NCBI RefSeq assembly: GCF_014170335.1
Contig: NZ_LZZS01000035.1
Coordinates: 1-64,000 of the forward strand
Reading direction: 5' to 3'
From: Achromobacter sp. UMC46
Lineage (GTDB): Bacteria; Pseudomonadota; Gammaproteobacteria; Burkholderiales; Burkholderiaceae_B
Length of the DNA stretch: 64,000 nt
Positions 8,787-17,491 of the stretch are shown one piece after another. The position numbers and the translations under genes are program-made. The notes under the pieces were generated by a model. That model was not told the DNA's origin and searched no databases. It saw only the letters and a list, made by a program, of their open reading frames with translations. How positions within the stretch are numbered: the first letter of the stretch is position 1; every line of letters begins with the position of its first letter.

Positions 8787-9547
8787 TGGACGGCGCGCTT
8801 GGCCTCTTGGCCGGCAAGCGCGCCGTTGTCACGGGGGGCGCCAACCCCCGTGGCATCGGCGCGGCCGTCGTTGACCTGTTCCTGGCGCAAGGCGCCACCG
8901 TGGCGGTTCTGGACCAGGCCTATCCCGAGCGCGCCGGCGCCGGCTTGGCCGAAGGCCGCGTGGAGCTGCATTGCGACGTGTCGCGGGCCGCCTCCTGCGA
9001 AGCCGCCGTGGCGCACGCGGCGCAAGCGCTGGGCGGCGTCGACATCCTGGTCAACAACGCGGGCATCGTCGCCGCGACCCGCATCTGGGACCTGGCCGAA
9101 GACGAATTCCGCCGCATGATCGACGTGAACCTCACCGGCACCTACAACATCACGCACGCGGCCTTGCCGGCCCTGCTGGAAAGCACGCGGCGCCCCGCCA
9201 TCGTGAACCTGGGCTCCACTGCCGCCCTGCGCGGCGGCGGCCTGCTGGGCGGGTCGCACTACGCGGCTTCCAAGGGCGGGGTCATCAGTTTCACCAAGGC
9301 GCTGGCGCGCGAACTCGGCCCGCGCGGCGTGCGCGCCAATTGCGTGGCGCCGGGCATCATCGAAACCGATATGACGCTCGGCAAATTCGGCGAAAATTGG
9401 GAACAAGAACTCAAACAGGGCATTCCGCTGCAACGCTTCGGCCTACCCGCCGACGTCGCGCAGGCCATCCTCTTCCTGGCCTCGGACCTGTCCTCCTACT
9501 CAACCGGCATCGTGGTCGACGTCAACGGCGGCTTCCACATTCACTAG
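8786..9547 (+). CDS. SDR family oxidoreductase
   Basis: 253 aa from the ATG that overlaps the receptor stop; a longer frame starting upstream is excluded because it runs through the receptor gene. The cofactor motif is TGGANPRGIG, a slightly extended glycine loop. NNAGIVA, the active site YAASK and the C-terminal STGIVVDVNGGFHIH complete the classical SDR pattern. It is translationally coupled to the receptor and followed 15 bases later by the IclR regulator, so all three probably belong to one catabolic operon. Confidence 0.88.
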   Translation: MDGALGLLAGKRAVVTGGANPRGIGAAVVDLFLAQGATVAVLDQAYPERAGAGLAEGRVELHCDVSRAASCEAAVAHAAQALGGVDILVNNAGIVAATRIWDLAEDEFRRMIDVNLTGTYNITHAALPALLESTRRPAIVNLGSTAALRGGGLLGGSHYAASKGGVISFTKALARELGPRGVRANCVAPGIIETDMTLGKFGENWEQELKQGIPLQRFGLPADVAQAILFLASDLSSYSTGIVVDVNGGFHIH

Positions 9548-9562
9548 GCGTTCCCACAAGCA

Positions 9563-10399
9563 ATGAGCACTCCCGACCGCATGCTGTCCATCCTCGACCT
9601 CTTTCGCGACGGCACCACCGCCGCGTTCCAGGAAGACGTCATGGCGCATCTGGAGTGTTCGCGCGCCACCGCCTACCGCTACTTGAAATCGCTGACCGAA
9701 AGCGGCCTGCTGGCGCCTACCGCCGGCGGCGCCTATGTGCTGGGGTCGCGCATCATCGAGCTCGACCGGCACCTGCGCCAGCACGATCCGCTGATGCGCG
9801 CCGCGCGCGAGGTCATGCGCGCGACAGGCGACGAGCTTCACGCCAACCTGATGCTGTGCAGCTATTACGGCGACAAGGTCCTGTGCGTGGACCGCTACTG
9901 GACCGACCACTCCATCGAATCCAGCTATGCGCGCGGCCGGCCCTTCCCGATGTTCCGCGGTGCCACCGCCAAGCCCATCCTGGCCAACCTGCCGCCCTAC
10001 CAGCTGCGCAACCTGATGCTGTGGCATGCAGCCGAAATCCGCGAAGCCGGGCTGGGGGACGACTGGGACGCGTTCCGGGCGAATCTGAAGCGGCTGCGCA
10101 CGGCGGGCGTGTGCGTCTCGCATGGCGAAGTCGACCGCGGCCTGATGGGGATCGGCGCGGCGATCTTCAGCGCCGAACAGAAGGTAGTGGGCAGCCTGGT
10201 ATTCATTGCTTCGGAAGCGCACACCCCGCCCGACCGCCTGGACATCCTGCAGGCGCGCATCCAGGTCGCGGCGGCCGAGGTGTCGCGGAACCTGCAGGCC
10301 CCGCAAAGCAACGGCGCGGCGGCGATCGGCATCATGCCGTCGCGGCCGCGCCGCATCAGAGCGCCGGCCGGTGCAGCACCGGCGCGGCCCAAGGCCTGA
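9563..10399 (+). CDS. IclR family transcriptional regulator
   Basis: 278 aa. The N-terminal winged helix-turn-helix (MSTPDRMLSILDLFRDGTT, then ECSRATAYRYLKSLTESGLL) is followed by an IclR effector domain (VLGSRIIELD through GVCVSHGEVDRGLMGIGAAIF). It closes the plus arm of the divergent cluster and is the obvious local regulator of both arms. The C-terminal tail after about residue 245 is Ala/Arg/Pro-rich and probably disordered. The stop TGA directly abuts the stop of ppa on the other strand inside a perfect 18-bp palindrome. Confidence 0.9.
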   Translation: MSTPDRMLSILDLFRDGTTAAFQEDVMAHLECSRATAYRYLKSLTESGLLAPTAGGAYVLGSRIIELDRHLRQHDPLMRAAREVMRATGDELHANLMLCSYYGDKVLCVDRYWTDHSIESSYARGRPFPMFRGATAKPILANLPPYQLRNLMLWHAAEIREAGLGDDWDAFRANLKRLRTAGVCVSHGEVDRGLMGIGAAIFSAEQKVVGSLVFIASEAHTPPDRLDILQARIQVAAAEVSRNLQAPQSNGAAAIGIMPSRPRRIRAPAGAAPARPKA

Positions 10400-10408
10400 T
10401 CAGGCCTT
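10391..10408. repeat. Perfect 18-bp palindrome joining two convergent stop codons
   Basis: AAGGCCTGATCAGGCCTT is its own reverse complement. The iclR stop TGA (10397-10399) and the ppa stop (TCA on the plus strand, 10400-10402) meet at its centre with no spacer, and both proteins end in Lys-Ala. It has no T tract, so it is not a typical intrinsic terminator. Confidence 0.9.
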
Positions 10409-10930
10409 GTTGTAGCGTTCCACGCTGCTCACGATTTCCTGGTGGGCGGCATCGACGCCCTTCCAGCCCTTGACCTTGACCCACTTGCCCTTCTCCAGAT
10501 CCTTGTAGTGCTCGAAGAAGTGCTGGATGCGCGCGACGTCTTCGGTCGGCAGATCTTCATAGGACTTGATGTTGCGGTACGGGGGGTACAGCTTTTCGAT
10601 CGGCACGGCCAGCAGCTTGGCGTCGCCGCCCGACTCGTCGTCCATTTCCAGCACGCCGATTGCGCGGCAGCGCACGACGGCGCCGATCTGGATCGGGAAC
10701 GGGGTCAGCACCAGCACGTCGGCGGGGTCGCCGTCGTCGGACAGGGTCTGGGGGATGTAGCCGTAGTTGCACGGGTAGTGCATGGCGGTCAGCATGAAGC
10801 GGTCAACGAAAATCGCACCCGACTCTTTGTCGACCTCGTACTTGACCGGGTCGGCGTTCATGGGGATTTCGATGATGACGTTGAAGTCTTCCGGCAGCTT
10901 CTTGCCAGGGGAGACGCGATCAAGACTCAT
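10400..10930 (-). CDS. ppa: Inorganic pyrophosphatase
   Basis: 176 aa, the standard size of bacterial family I soluble pyrophosphatases, which hydrolyse PPi to two phosphates with Mg2+. The signature [12 protein letters not shown] supplies the conserved catalytic aspartates; [16 protein letters not shown] and YPCNYGYIP are also typical. It follows hemY on the same strand with a 32-base gap. PPi removal would pull many biosynthetic reactions, but linkage to hem genes is probably positional. Confidence 0.97.
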   Translation of the reverse strand: MSLDRVSPGKKLPEDFNVIIEIPMNADPVKYEVDKESGAIFVDRFMLTAMHYPCNYGYIPQTLSDDGDPADVLVLTPFPIQIGAVVRCRAIGVLEMDDESGGDAKLLAVPIEKLYPPYRNIKSYEDLPTEDVARIQHFFEHYKDLEKGKWVKVKGWKGVDAAHQEIVSSVERYNKA

Positions 10931-10962
10931 GATTCAACCTTGTTGTTTGTCTGAAGAAATGT

Positions 10963-12579
10963 TCAAAGCGAGCCGTCGTCCTTGAACGGCGGCTTGGTGG
11001 CCGGCACCGGCGCCGCGGCAGGCGCGGCGGGTGCGGCGGGCTTGGGGCTGGCCGGCGAGTACGTCGGCACGGGTTCGTCGAAAGCCGCCGCCGGGATCGG
11101 GGCGCTGTCGAAGTACTCGTCGATGTCGGACGTGCCGCCAGCCAGCGGCGCGTCTTCCGGCGCCAGCGCGCGGGCGCGCTGGTCCTTGTTGACGCGCGCA
11201 TCCGGATCCAGCACGAAGTCGGAGGCCGACGCGGCCACCGACGGCGGCAGCGCCGGGTAGTCGCCGCCGTTCTCGGCATCGCCGTCGGCGTCCGACAAGC
11301 CCACCGCGTAGCCGCCTTCGGCGTCCACGCGGTAAGGGTCCGAACCCGTGTCCGCGGCAGGCAGCGCGGCATCCGCGGCCAGCACCGGCAGCGCCATGCT
11401 GGCCGCCGTGGCCAGGCGCCAGTGGCGCACGGCATCGGCCGGACGGTCCAGGCGGTCGTACAGGCTGCCCAACAGCGCATGCGTCCGCGCATCGCTGCGG
11501 CGGCTGAGGCTGCGCAGCAGATAGCGTTCGGCCTGGCCCCACAACTGGCCGTTCAGGCACAGCATGCCCAGCGCGGTCAGCAGATCGGGATCCGTGGGAC
11601 GCTGCTGCAGCCAGGTCTCGGCCTTCGCCAGCCGGCGCGACACCTGTTCGGCTTCGCAGCGAGCATAGGCAGCTACCAGCGTCGGATTGAACTTCACGGC
11701 CACGGCGGCTTCCAGCACGCGGGCCGCTTCGTTGGCTTCGCCGGCCGCTTCGAAAGCGGCCGCGCCCGCCAGCGCGATATCGGGCAGCAGGCGTTCTTCG
11801 GCCTTCAAGTCTTTCCAGATGGCGCGCCAGGCGTCGCTATTGGCCGCCGCGCGCAGACGCGCCGCGCCGGAAGCGTCGATCAGCTGATCGGCTTCGTTGC
11901 GGGCCAGCGCATTGCGGCGCACCAGGCCGCGGGCCAGCGTGAAGACTTGTTCGTCGTGGTGCAGCGCGGTGTGTGCGCGCAACAACAGACGCATGGTGTG
12001 CAGATGGCGGGCGCCGCCATCTGCCAACGGCGCCAGCACCGCCAGCGCGCGCTCGGCGCGGCCTTGGTCCAGCAGCATGTCGGCCGAGACCGTGGCCGTG
12101 GCTTCCACCAGGCCCGGCTCGGTGCCGGCGTGTTCCTGAGCGGTCGCCAGCAGACGATCGCGGCGGTCGAATTCACCCAGGCCATGCGCGGCGCGCGCGG
12201 CGGACAGGGCGGCCAACACGCGGCGGGTCTGGACCTTGGTCTGCTCAAGCAGCTTGGTCAGGTCCTTTTCGGCGTGGGTATAGCGGCCTTCCAGCAGGCC
12301 GATCCAGCCGCGTTCCAGCAATTCGTGGTCGCGCGCCTGGGCGCGTTTGCCGCGCCACACGCGGACGCGGTCGGGAATGGCCAGCAGCCATGCCAGCAGG
12401 CGCAGGCCGATGTACAGCGCGATGAAGGCCGCGACGATCAGCAGCACGGCCAGCGTCAACGACATCCCGATGCGCCACGGCCAGACCAGCAACAGCACGT
12501 TGCCGGAATGGGAACGCAGCACCACCGCCAGGGCGACGGCAATGACGGCAAGCAGCAGAGTCCAGAACCAGGTACGCAT
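10963..12579 (-). CDS. hemY: HemY-type TPR membrane protein
   Basis: 538 aa. Two N-terminal transmembrane segments (about residues 5-20 and 38-65: MRTWFWTLLLAVIAVALAVV, then TLAVLLIVAAFIALYIGLRL) are followed by an alpha-helical, Ala/Leu/Arg-rich TPR region that matches HemY_N and later TPR repeats. Beyond residue 430 lies a low-complexity Ala/Pro/Asp tail. Proteobacterial HemY is the fourth gene of the hemCDXY operon and is not the Gram-positive protoporphyrinogen oxidase of that name; its role in heme metabolism is not settled. It starts 5 bases after the hemX stop. Confidence 0.9.
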   Translation of the reverse strand: MRTWFWTLLLAVIAVALAVVLRSHSGNVLLLVWPWRIGMSLTLAVLLIVAAFIALYIGLRLLAWLLAIPDRVRVWRGKRAQARDHELLERGWIGLLEGRYTHAEKDLTKLLEQTKVQTRRVLAALSAARAAHGLGEFDRRDRLLATAQEHAGTEPGLVEATATVSADMLLDQGRAERALAVLAPLADGGARHLHTMRLLLRAHTALHHDEQVFTLARGLVRRNALARNEADQLIDASGAARLRAAANSDAWRAIWKDLKAEERLLPDIALAGAAAFEAAGEANEAARVLEAAVAVKFNPTLVAAYARCEAEQVSRRLAKAETWLQQRPTDPDLLTALGMLCLNGQLWGQAERYLLRSLSRRSDARTHALLGSLYDRLDRPADAVRHWRLATAASMALPVLAADAALPAADTGSDPYRVDAEGGYAVGLSDADGDAENGGDYPALPPSVAASASDFVLDPDARVNKDQRARALAPEDAPLAGGTSDIDEYFDSAPIPAAAFDEPVPTYSPASPKPAAPAAPAAAPVPATKPPFKDDGSL

Positions 12580-12584
12580 AAGGC

Positions 12585-13778
12585 TCAGTCCTGCCCGCTA
12601 GTCTTGAAACCCGCGGCGCGCAAGGCGGCCACGGCGTTCAGGCTGTCGGCCACTTCCGGCATGCGCACGGCGATGTCGGTCTGCGCCAGTTCGCGTGCCA
12701 GCGTCTGGGCGGCGACGGTGTCGGGGGAGCGGTTGTCGAAGTACTTGGCGAGCGTGACGCCGACGTTGTCGAGCTCGCTCTTCCAAACGGCCGGCTGGCG
12801 CATCAACATGGCCAGTTGCACGGTCAGCAGGCGCTGGCGCAGCGTGCCGCGCACCTGGTCGGCCTGTTCGGGCGACAGCAGCAAGGCGGCAGGTTCGTCC
12901 ACGCGCTGGATCGTGATCAGGCCGCCCAGTTCCTGCGCCAGCGCGGAACCCGCGCGGCCAGGCCAGGAGACCACTTCGGCGCGCCAGCGCTGCCACCACG
13001 GGGCATCGGCCGGCAGGCCGGCCAGTGGATCGACCGCTGGCGCGGGCGCCACGGCCGGGCGGCTTTCGCCGGCGGCGACCACGCCCGGGGCGATGTTGTC
13101 GGGCACCAGCAAGGGGGCCTTGCCGACCAGCGACACCAATCGTTCGATGCGGGCCGATTGCGCCGGGATGTCAACCGTGGAGACGGCGCGCAAGCGGTCC
13201 AGGTCACCGTTGATCGCCTGTTGCAGGCTGGAGAAGCGGGGGCGGTCGGCGCGGGCCAGGCGCGATTGCGCGGTTTCCAGCGCCACGATCGCATTGGACA
13301 CGTTGCCGGCCAGGCGCAACTGCTGGTTGGCGATGGTCAGCAGGCGTTCGATGTCGTTGGCCAGCAGTTCGTCGCTGGCGCTGTCGTTGAAGTTCTGCCA
13401 GGCCAGTTGCAGCGCGCTGTATTGGCTTTGCGCTTCACGCACAGTGTCTTCGAGCTCGCCCACGCGGCCGGCCTGGGCTTGCGCCAAGGCCAGGGCTTCG
13501 CGCGTGTCCTTGCGGGCTTGCGCCACGTCGGCCGTCAGCGTGTCGATACGCGACGCGACCTCGCGCCCGGCGGACACGAACTGCGTGCGCTGCTTCCACA
13601 GCGCGTAACCCAGGCCGACGGCCAGCAGGATGACGATTATCAGGGCGGTGACCAATGGGCCACTGCCGCGCTTGGCCGGACGGGCCTTGACGGAATCGGC
13701 CGGGGCCGATGCGGGCGCGCTTGCGCCCGGGGCGGCCGAGGGAACGGCCGGATCGGTAGCGGGAGTCTTGTCTGTCAT
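12585..13778 (-). CDS. hemX: HemX-like uroporphyrinogen-III C-methyltransferase family membrane protein
   Basis: 397 aa from the ATG at 13778 (MTDKTPATDP). An Ala/Pro-rich cytoplasmic N-terminus is followed by one transmembrane helix (PLVTALIIVILLAVGLGYALW), then a long coiled-coil-prone stretch (TLTADVAQARKDTREALALAQAQAG) and a periplasmic domain. This is the HemX architecture. Despite the family label it lacks the SAM-binding methyltransferase core and probably has a structural or regulatory role with HemY. It lies between hemD and hemY in the conserved order. Confidence 0.88.
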   Translation of the reverse strand: MTDKTPATDPAVPSAAPGASAPASAPADSVKARPAKRGSGPLVTALIIVILLAVGLGYALWKQRTQFVSAGREVASRIDTLTADVAQARKDTREALALAQAQAGRVGELEDTVREAQSQYSALQLAWQNFNDSASDELLANDIERLLTIANQQLRLAGNVSNAIVALETAQSRLARADRPRFSSLQQAINGDLDRLRAVSTVDIPAQSARIERLVSLVGKAPLLVPDNIAPGVVAAGESRPAVAPAPAVDPLAGLPADAPWWQRWRAEVVSWPGRAGSALAQELGGLITIQRVDEPAALLLSPEQADQVRGTLRQRLLTVQLAMLMRQPAVWKSELDNVGVTLAKYFDNRSPDTVAAQTLARELAQTDIAVRMPEVADSLNAVAALRAAGFKTSGQD

Positions 13779-13815
13779 GACGCGATTGTATTCGGTGTCT
13801 GTCCGATGCAACGAA

Positions 13816-14616
13816 TCAAGCAGCAACAAAAGCCTGGAAAATCGACTCGTCGTTGGGCAAGCAGATTTTTACCATTGCTGAGGGTTCGCCATCATGACAG
13901 CCCGCCGGCACGCGTCGCGCCAGCGAGGGGTGCGTCAGCACGAAGCGGCACTGGCCCCACCAGGGGGCCAGCCCTGCGGCGTCCAGGGCCGCGCGCACGG
14001 CGTCCGCGCCCTCCCCGCTGGTGATGAGCCAAGTGGCGCTGACGCCGGCATCCGCCCAACGCCGCAGCGCCGCCCGTTGCGCCGCGTCCCAGCTTGCCGG
14101 ATGGCGCCGATAGGCCGCGTGGCGCGTGACGGCCACGCCGTGCGCCTCAAGCCGGTCGCCCAGCCAGTCGCGGCCCTGGGTGCCGCGCACCAGCAGCACG
14201 CGGGCCGGCAGCCGCGGCAGGCCGCAAAGCACATTCCACAGGGCTTCGGAGTCGTGGCTGGGCGCAGCCTCGCCAGGATGCAGGACTGTTGTATTCGCGC
14301 CAAAGCCCGGGGATTCGCGCAGGCCTTGGGCGCTGGCCGGCCCGACCGTGGCGGCGACCGTGCCCGCCGGCCAGGCGGACGGACCGTCGGCGCGGGCCAA
14401 CTGGTCGAGGTATTGCTTGCCCGCATTGCCGCTGACGAACACGACCATGTCGAAGTCCGCCGGCCGCGGCAGGTCCGCCGCGGCGACGTCCAGCGGGTGG
14501 ATTTCAAGAGCCGGCAGGATGCAGGCGGACCAGCCGGCGTCGGTCAGACGGCCGGCCAGCGCCTCGTTCCGGCCCGCGGGCCGTGTCAGGACAGCGACGC
14601 GCGGCGGCGTGGACAT
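13816..14616 (-). CDS. hemD: Uroporphyrinogen-III synthase
   Basis: 266 aa from the ATG at 14616, which overlaps the hemC stop (TGATG). The N-terminus VAVLTRPAGRNEALAGRL and the two-lobed pattern with VVFVSGNAGKQYL and TWLITSGEGADAV are HemD hallmarks. The enzyme cyclises hydroxymethylbilane made by HemC to uroporphyrinogen III, the branch point to heme, siroheme and cobalamin. Overlap with hemC suggests coupled translation, sensible because the HemC product cyclises spontaneously to a wrong isomer. Confidence 0.92.
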   Translation of the reverse strand: MSTPPRVAVLTRPAGRNEALAGRLTDAGWSACILPALEIHPLDVAAADLPRPADFDMVVFVSGNAGKQYLDQLARADGPSAWPAGTVAATVGPASAQGLRESPGFGANTTVLHPGEAAPSHDSEALWNVLCGLPRLPARVLLVRGTQGRDWLGDRLEAHGVAVTRHAAYRRHPASWDAAQRAALRRWADAGVSATWLITSGEGADAVRAALDAAGLAPWWGQCRFVLTHPSLARRVPAGCHDGEPSAMVKICLPNDESIFQAFVAA

Positions 14617-15563
14617 CAGTCCGGCCGGGCGTCGTCTTGCAGCAGTTCCTGGAGGATGGCGGCGGCCCCGGCATCCAACAGCTCTTGTGCGGCGGCGATA
14701 CCCAGCGCTTCGGCGCCGTCCACCGGGCCGCTGCGGGTCGCGTGGACCATGCGCGTGCCGTCGGGCGATGCCACCAGCGCGCGCAGCGACAGCGTGTCGC
14801 CCGAGATCTCGGCGAATGCCGCCAGCGGCACCTGGCACGAACCGCCCAGCTTGCGGGACACGGCCCGCTCAGCCAGCACACAGGACGTGGTGGCGGCGCT
14901 GATCAGCGGCGCCAGCCACGCGCGCATGTCGTCGCGGTCGTCACGGATTTCGATGCCCAGCGCGCCCTGCCCGGCTGCCGGCAGGCTGTCGGCCGGGTCC
15001 AGCAGGCTGCTGATGCGCCCGCCCAGCCCCAGGCGTTCCAGCCCGGCGGCCGCCAGCACGATGGCGTCGTATTCGCCCTTGTCCAGCTTGCCCAGGCGCG
15101 TGTCCAGGTTGCCGCGCAGCGGCTTGACCACCAGGGCCGGGTAGCGCGCGCGGATCTGCGATTCGCGGCGCAGGCTGGACGTACCCACGACTGCGCCCGC
15201 CGGCAGGTCTGCCAGCGTCGCATAGCGATTGGACACGAAGGCATCGCGCGGATCCGCGCGATCAAGGACGGCGCAAAGCTCGAACGGGGCTTGCAGATCC
15301 ACCGGCACGTCCTTCAAGGAGTGCACGGCCAGATCGGCGCGCCCGTCGAGCAGCGCGTTTTCGAGTTCCTTGACGAACAGTCCTTTACCGCCCACCTTGG
15401 AAAGGGTGCGGTCGAGGATCTGGTCGCCCCGGGTCGTCAGGGTAAGAAGCTCAACCGCGCACGCCGGGTACAGCGTGCGCAGCCGGTCGCGCACATGCTC
15501 GGCTTGCCACAGGGCAAGCCGGCTGGCGCGGGTCGCGATGACCAGGCGTTGCGGAAGAGACAC
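14616..15563 (-). CDS. hemC: Hydroxymethylbilane synthase (porphobilinogen deaminase)
   Basis: 315 aa. The start [41 protein letters not shown] and LKPLRGN-like [16 protein letters not shown] match the family. The dipyrromethane cofactor Cys is in [11 protein letters not shown]. It condenses four porphobilinogens into hydroxymethylbilane in the cytoplasm. It is first in hemC-hemD-hemX-hemY and starts 9 bases after the small membrane peptide at 15573. Confidence 0.96.
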   Translation of the reverse strand: MSLPQRLVIATRASRLALWQAEHVRDRLRTLYPACAVELLTLTTRGDQILDRTLSKVGGKGLFVKELENALLDGRADLAVHSLKDVPVDLQAPFELCAVLDRADPRDAFVSNRYATLADLPAGAVVGTSSLRRESQIRARYPALVVKPLRGNLDTRLGKLDKGEYDAIVLAAAGLERLGLGGRISSLLDPADSLPAAGQGALGIEIRDDRDDMRAWLAPLISAATTSCVLAERAVSRKLGGSCQVPLAAFAEISGDTLSLRALVASPDGTRMVHATRSGPVDGAEALGIAAAQELLDAGAAAILQELLQDDARPD

Positions 15564-15572
15564 GAGACGTCA

Positions 15573-15695
15573 TCAAACGAAATTGGAGACGATGACCGTC
15601 GCGACTACCCCGAGGATGGCCAGCACGAAAAGGCCCTGAAGGAGGCTCAGGCCCGATTCGGATTGCTGGGGATCAACGGATCTACGCAGACTCAT
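15573..15695 (-). CDS. Hypothetical 40-residue single-pass membrane peptide
   Basis: A 40-aa reading frame from the ATG at 15695 with an AAGGA ribosome site at proper distance. The polar N-terminus MSLRRSVDPQQSESG is followed by one hydrophobic helix (LSLLQGLFVLAILGVVATVIV) and the tail SNFV. The helix region faintly recalls type IV pilin-like N-termini, but there is no prepilin peptidase site with a preceding basic leader plus Gly-Phe, so no family is claimed. The start overlaps the end of the terC gene by 14 bases, and hemC follows 9 bases later; coupling with both is possible. Confidence 0.6.
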   Translation of the reverse strand: MSLRRSVDPQQSESGLSLLQGLFVLAILGVVATVIVSNFV

Positions 15696-16398
15696 GGGAT
15701 TCCTTGGAAGCGGTTTTGCGGCTTGCCAGCCACCGTCCAAGGACAACAACGAGCAAGGCGCCGATAATTTCAGCGGCGATTTTAACCGTAGTGGGCTGAA
15801 CACCGAATTGACGTTCGACAATAACATCGGTAATCAGCATTCCGCCGGCGATCCAGCCCAGCAAGGCGGCGCCAAACGTAACAACCAACGGGTACTTGTC
15901 GATCAGCTTGAGGACCAGCGTGCTGCCCCAGATGATGATCGGCACGCTGACGATCAGGCCGAAGGCGACCAGGCCGATCTGATGGTCGGCATGGGCGTTC
16001 TGGGCCGCGCCGGCGATGGCGATCACGTTGTCCAGGCTCATCACGAAGTCGGCGATGATGATGGTCTTGATGGCCGCGGCGATGGATGTCCCGCCCTTCA
16101 CGTTGCCATGCGCATCGTCTTCAGGGACCAGGAGCTTGACGCCGATCCAGAGAAGCAGAAGGCCGCCCACGACTTTCAGGAACGGAATCGACAGGAGCGT
16201 CAGTGCGAAGGCGATCAGCACGACACGCAGGATGATGGCGCCCGCGGTGCCCCACATGATGCCCTGCATGCGCTGCTTGGGGGCCAGGTTGCGACAAGCC
16301 AGCGCGATCACGACGGCGTTGTCGCCGCCCAGCAGGATGTCGATGAGGATGATCTGGAATACCGCTGCCCAACTCAGCGTCTGGAAAAACTCAAGCAC
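15682..16398 (-). CDS. TerC family membrane protein (second of a tandem pair)
   Basis: 238 aa if translation begins at the GTG at 16398, which has a GGGGG ribosome site seven bases upstream. A longer frame to 16482 would run back through two hairpins and is not favoured. The key TerC motif IDILLGGDNAVVIALACR and a second acidic motif IADFVMSLDNVIAIAGAA are present, with about seven membrane helices. TerC proteins export metal ions, often Mn2+, or help metalate exoenzymes. It is adjacent to a paralogue (16513-17211). Confidence 0.85.
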   Translation of the reverse strand: MLEFFQTLSWAAVFQIILIDILLGGDNAVVIALACRNLAPKQRMQGIMWGTAGAIILRVVLIAFALTLLSIPFLKVVGGLLLLWIGVKLLVPEDDAHGNVKGGTSIAAAIKTIIIADFVMSLDNVIAIAGAAQNAHADHQIGLVAFGLIVSVPIIIWGSTLVLKLIDKYPLVVTFGAALLGWIAGGMLITDVIVERQFGVQPTTVKIAAEIIGALLVVVLGRWLASRKTASKESHESA

Positions 16399-16425
16399 TA
16401 TAGAACCCCCGAAGGCATTTATATG

Positions 16426-16452
16426 AAAAGAAAGGCCGGTCCCGAGCCGGCC
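16426..16452 (-). terminator. Intrinsic terminator between the two terC genes
   Basis: On the minus strand GGCCGG-CTCGGGA-CCGGCC is followed by TTTCTTTT. Immediately before it (16455-16477) lies another hairpin with a perfect 9-bp stem CCTGCCGTG / CACGGCAGG. The pair sits 36-87 bases after the first terC stop and 28 bases before the second terC start, so it either terminates the first gene or forms a regulated leader for the second. Confidence 0.7.
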
Positions 16453-16512
16453 ATCCTGCCGTGCCGTGCACGGCAGGATCATTCAAAACAACTAATTATT
16501 GTAATTCAGCTT

Positions 16513-17211
16513 TCAGTCAGCTTTCTGGCGCATCAGCAAAACTTTACCAATTGCCAGCACCAGCACCGCGCCCAGCACCCCGGTCATCAGCTCGAAGCTG
16601 TGATGGGTGATGCCCAATGCCGCGTCGATACGCGCCACCGGTTCCTGCAGGACGGGATCCCCGACCAGCAATTCGCCCGCGATGAAGCCCAGCAGCGCCG
16701 CCCCCACCCAGACAATGACCGGGAAACGCTCAATGACCTTCAGAAGCAACGTGCTGCCGAAGATGACCAGGGGGATGCTGATGGCCAGGCCCAATACCAG
16801 CAAGGTCGTGTCGCCCATCGCGGCGGCGGCGACCGCGACCACGTTGTCCAGGCTCATGACCAGGTCGGCAATCATGATAGTGCGAATTGCCGTCAGCAGA
16901 TTGCCTTGTGTCTTGCCCGCACCGTCTTCTTCGCCTTCCGGCATCAGCAACGTCACGCCGATGTAGACAAGCAGCAACGCGCCGATCAGCTTCAACCACG
17001 GCAGCAGCAGCAACTTGGCCGCCACCAGGGTCAGCACGATACGCATGATGATCGCGGCGGCCGAGCCGATCGTGATCGCTTTCTTCTGTTGGGCCGGAGG
17101 CAACGAACGTGCCGCCAGCGCAATAACCACGGCGTTGTCGCCTGATAGCAGGATGTTGACCCAAATGATCTGGAGCAACGCTATCCAGAATGCCGCTGAA
17201 CTGAGTTCCAT
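16513..17211 (-). CDS. TerC family membrane protein (first of a tandem pair)
   Basis: 232 aa from the ATG at 17211 with a GAGAGG ribosome site; the longer frame upstream covers the promoter and leader and is rejected. The motifs VNILLSGDNAVVIALAAR and IADLVMSLDNVVAVAAAAMGD carry the conserved acidic residues of metal-exporting TerC proteins. About seven hydrophobic segments are visible. The two terC genes are homologous along their length and probably arose by duplication. Regulation is likely through the leader at 17212-17335. Metal specificity cannot be read from sequence. Confidence 0.88.
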   Translation of the reverse strand: MELSSAAFWIALLQIIWVNILLSGDNAVVIALAARSLPPAQQKKAITIGSAAAIIMRIVLTLVAAKLLLLPWLKLIGALLLVYIGVTLLMPEGEEDGAGKTQGNLLTAIRTIMIADLVMSLDNVVAVAAAAMGDTTLLVLGLAISIPLVIFGSTLLLKVIERFPVIVWVGAALLGFIAGELLVGDPVLQEPVARIDAALGITHHSFELMTGVLGAVLVLAIGKVLLMRQKAD

Positions 17212-17346
17212 GCCTCTCTTTCCTAGGTGTGATCCCCCTAGGACAAACCAAATTAATGGATGAAAAAAAACGAAAGCCGTACTGACCGTCTTGGTGCGAG
17301 CCCGACGGCATTCTTGCTGGGTACGTGCGAAATTTCTTTCATTATA
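17212..17346 (-). promoter_or_regulatory. terC promoter (TATAAT) and structured leader
   Basis: A perfect TATAAT -10 hexamer lies at 17341-17346 on the minus strand, with no good -35 at 17 bases. The inferred leader of about 120 nt contains a stem CCGTC / GACGG with loop GGGCTCGCACCAA, and an overlapping alternative pairing GCCGT / ACGGC, followed by TTTCGTTTTTTTT. Mutually exclusive hairpins before a U tract suggest attenuation. Many terC genes are under the manganese riboswitch yybP-ykoY, but its GGGGAGUA core is not visible here. Confidence 0.45.
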
Positions 17347-17446
17347 GTTTCGTTCAGCTTTCCGTATGTTTGCGCGACCGCGATATGGACACGGGATTTC
17401 CCTAGGGTCACCCGGGAATTTCCAGCCATCACCCCGAGGACGGACG

Positions 17447-17474
17447 AAAAAAAGCCCGCCGAAGCGGGCTTTTT
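17447..17474 (-). terminator. Intrinsic terminator of the sucC-sucD unit
   Basis: The stem GCCCGC / GCGGGC with loop CGAA is extended by A-T pairs and ends, on the minus strand, in seven T. It lies 18 bases past the sucD stop and before the terC promoter region. Confidence 0.88.
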
Positions 17475-17491
17475 GGCGCAATGCTGAAGAC

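Noticed and set aside
17212..17346. yybP-ykoY manganese riboswitch upstream of terC
   Set aside because: The expected GGGGAGUA core and its partner loop are not visible, so only a generic structured leader is reported.
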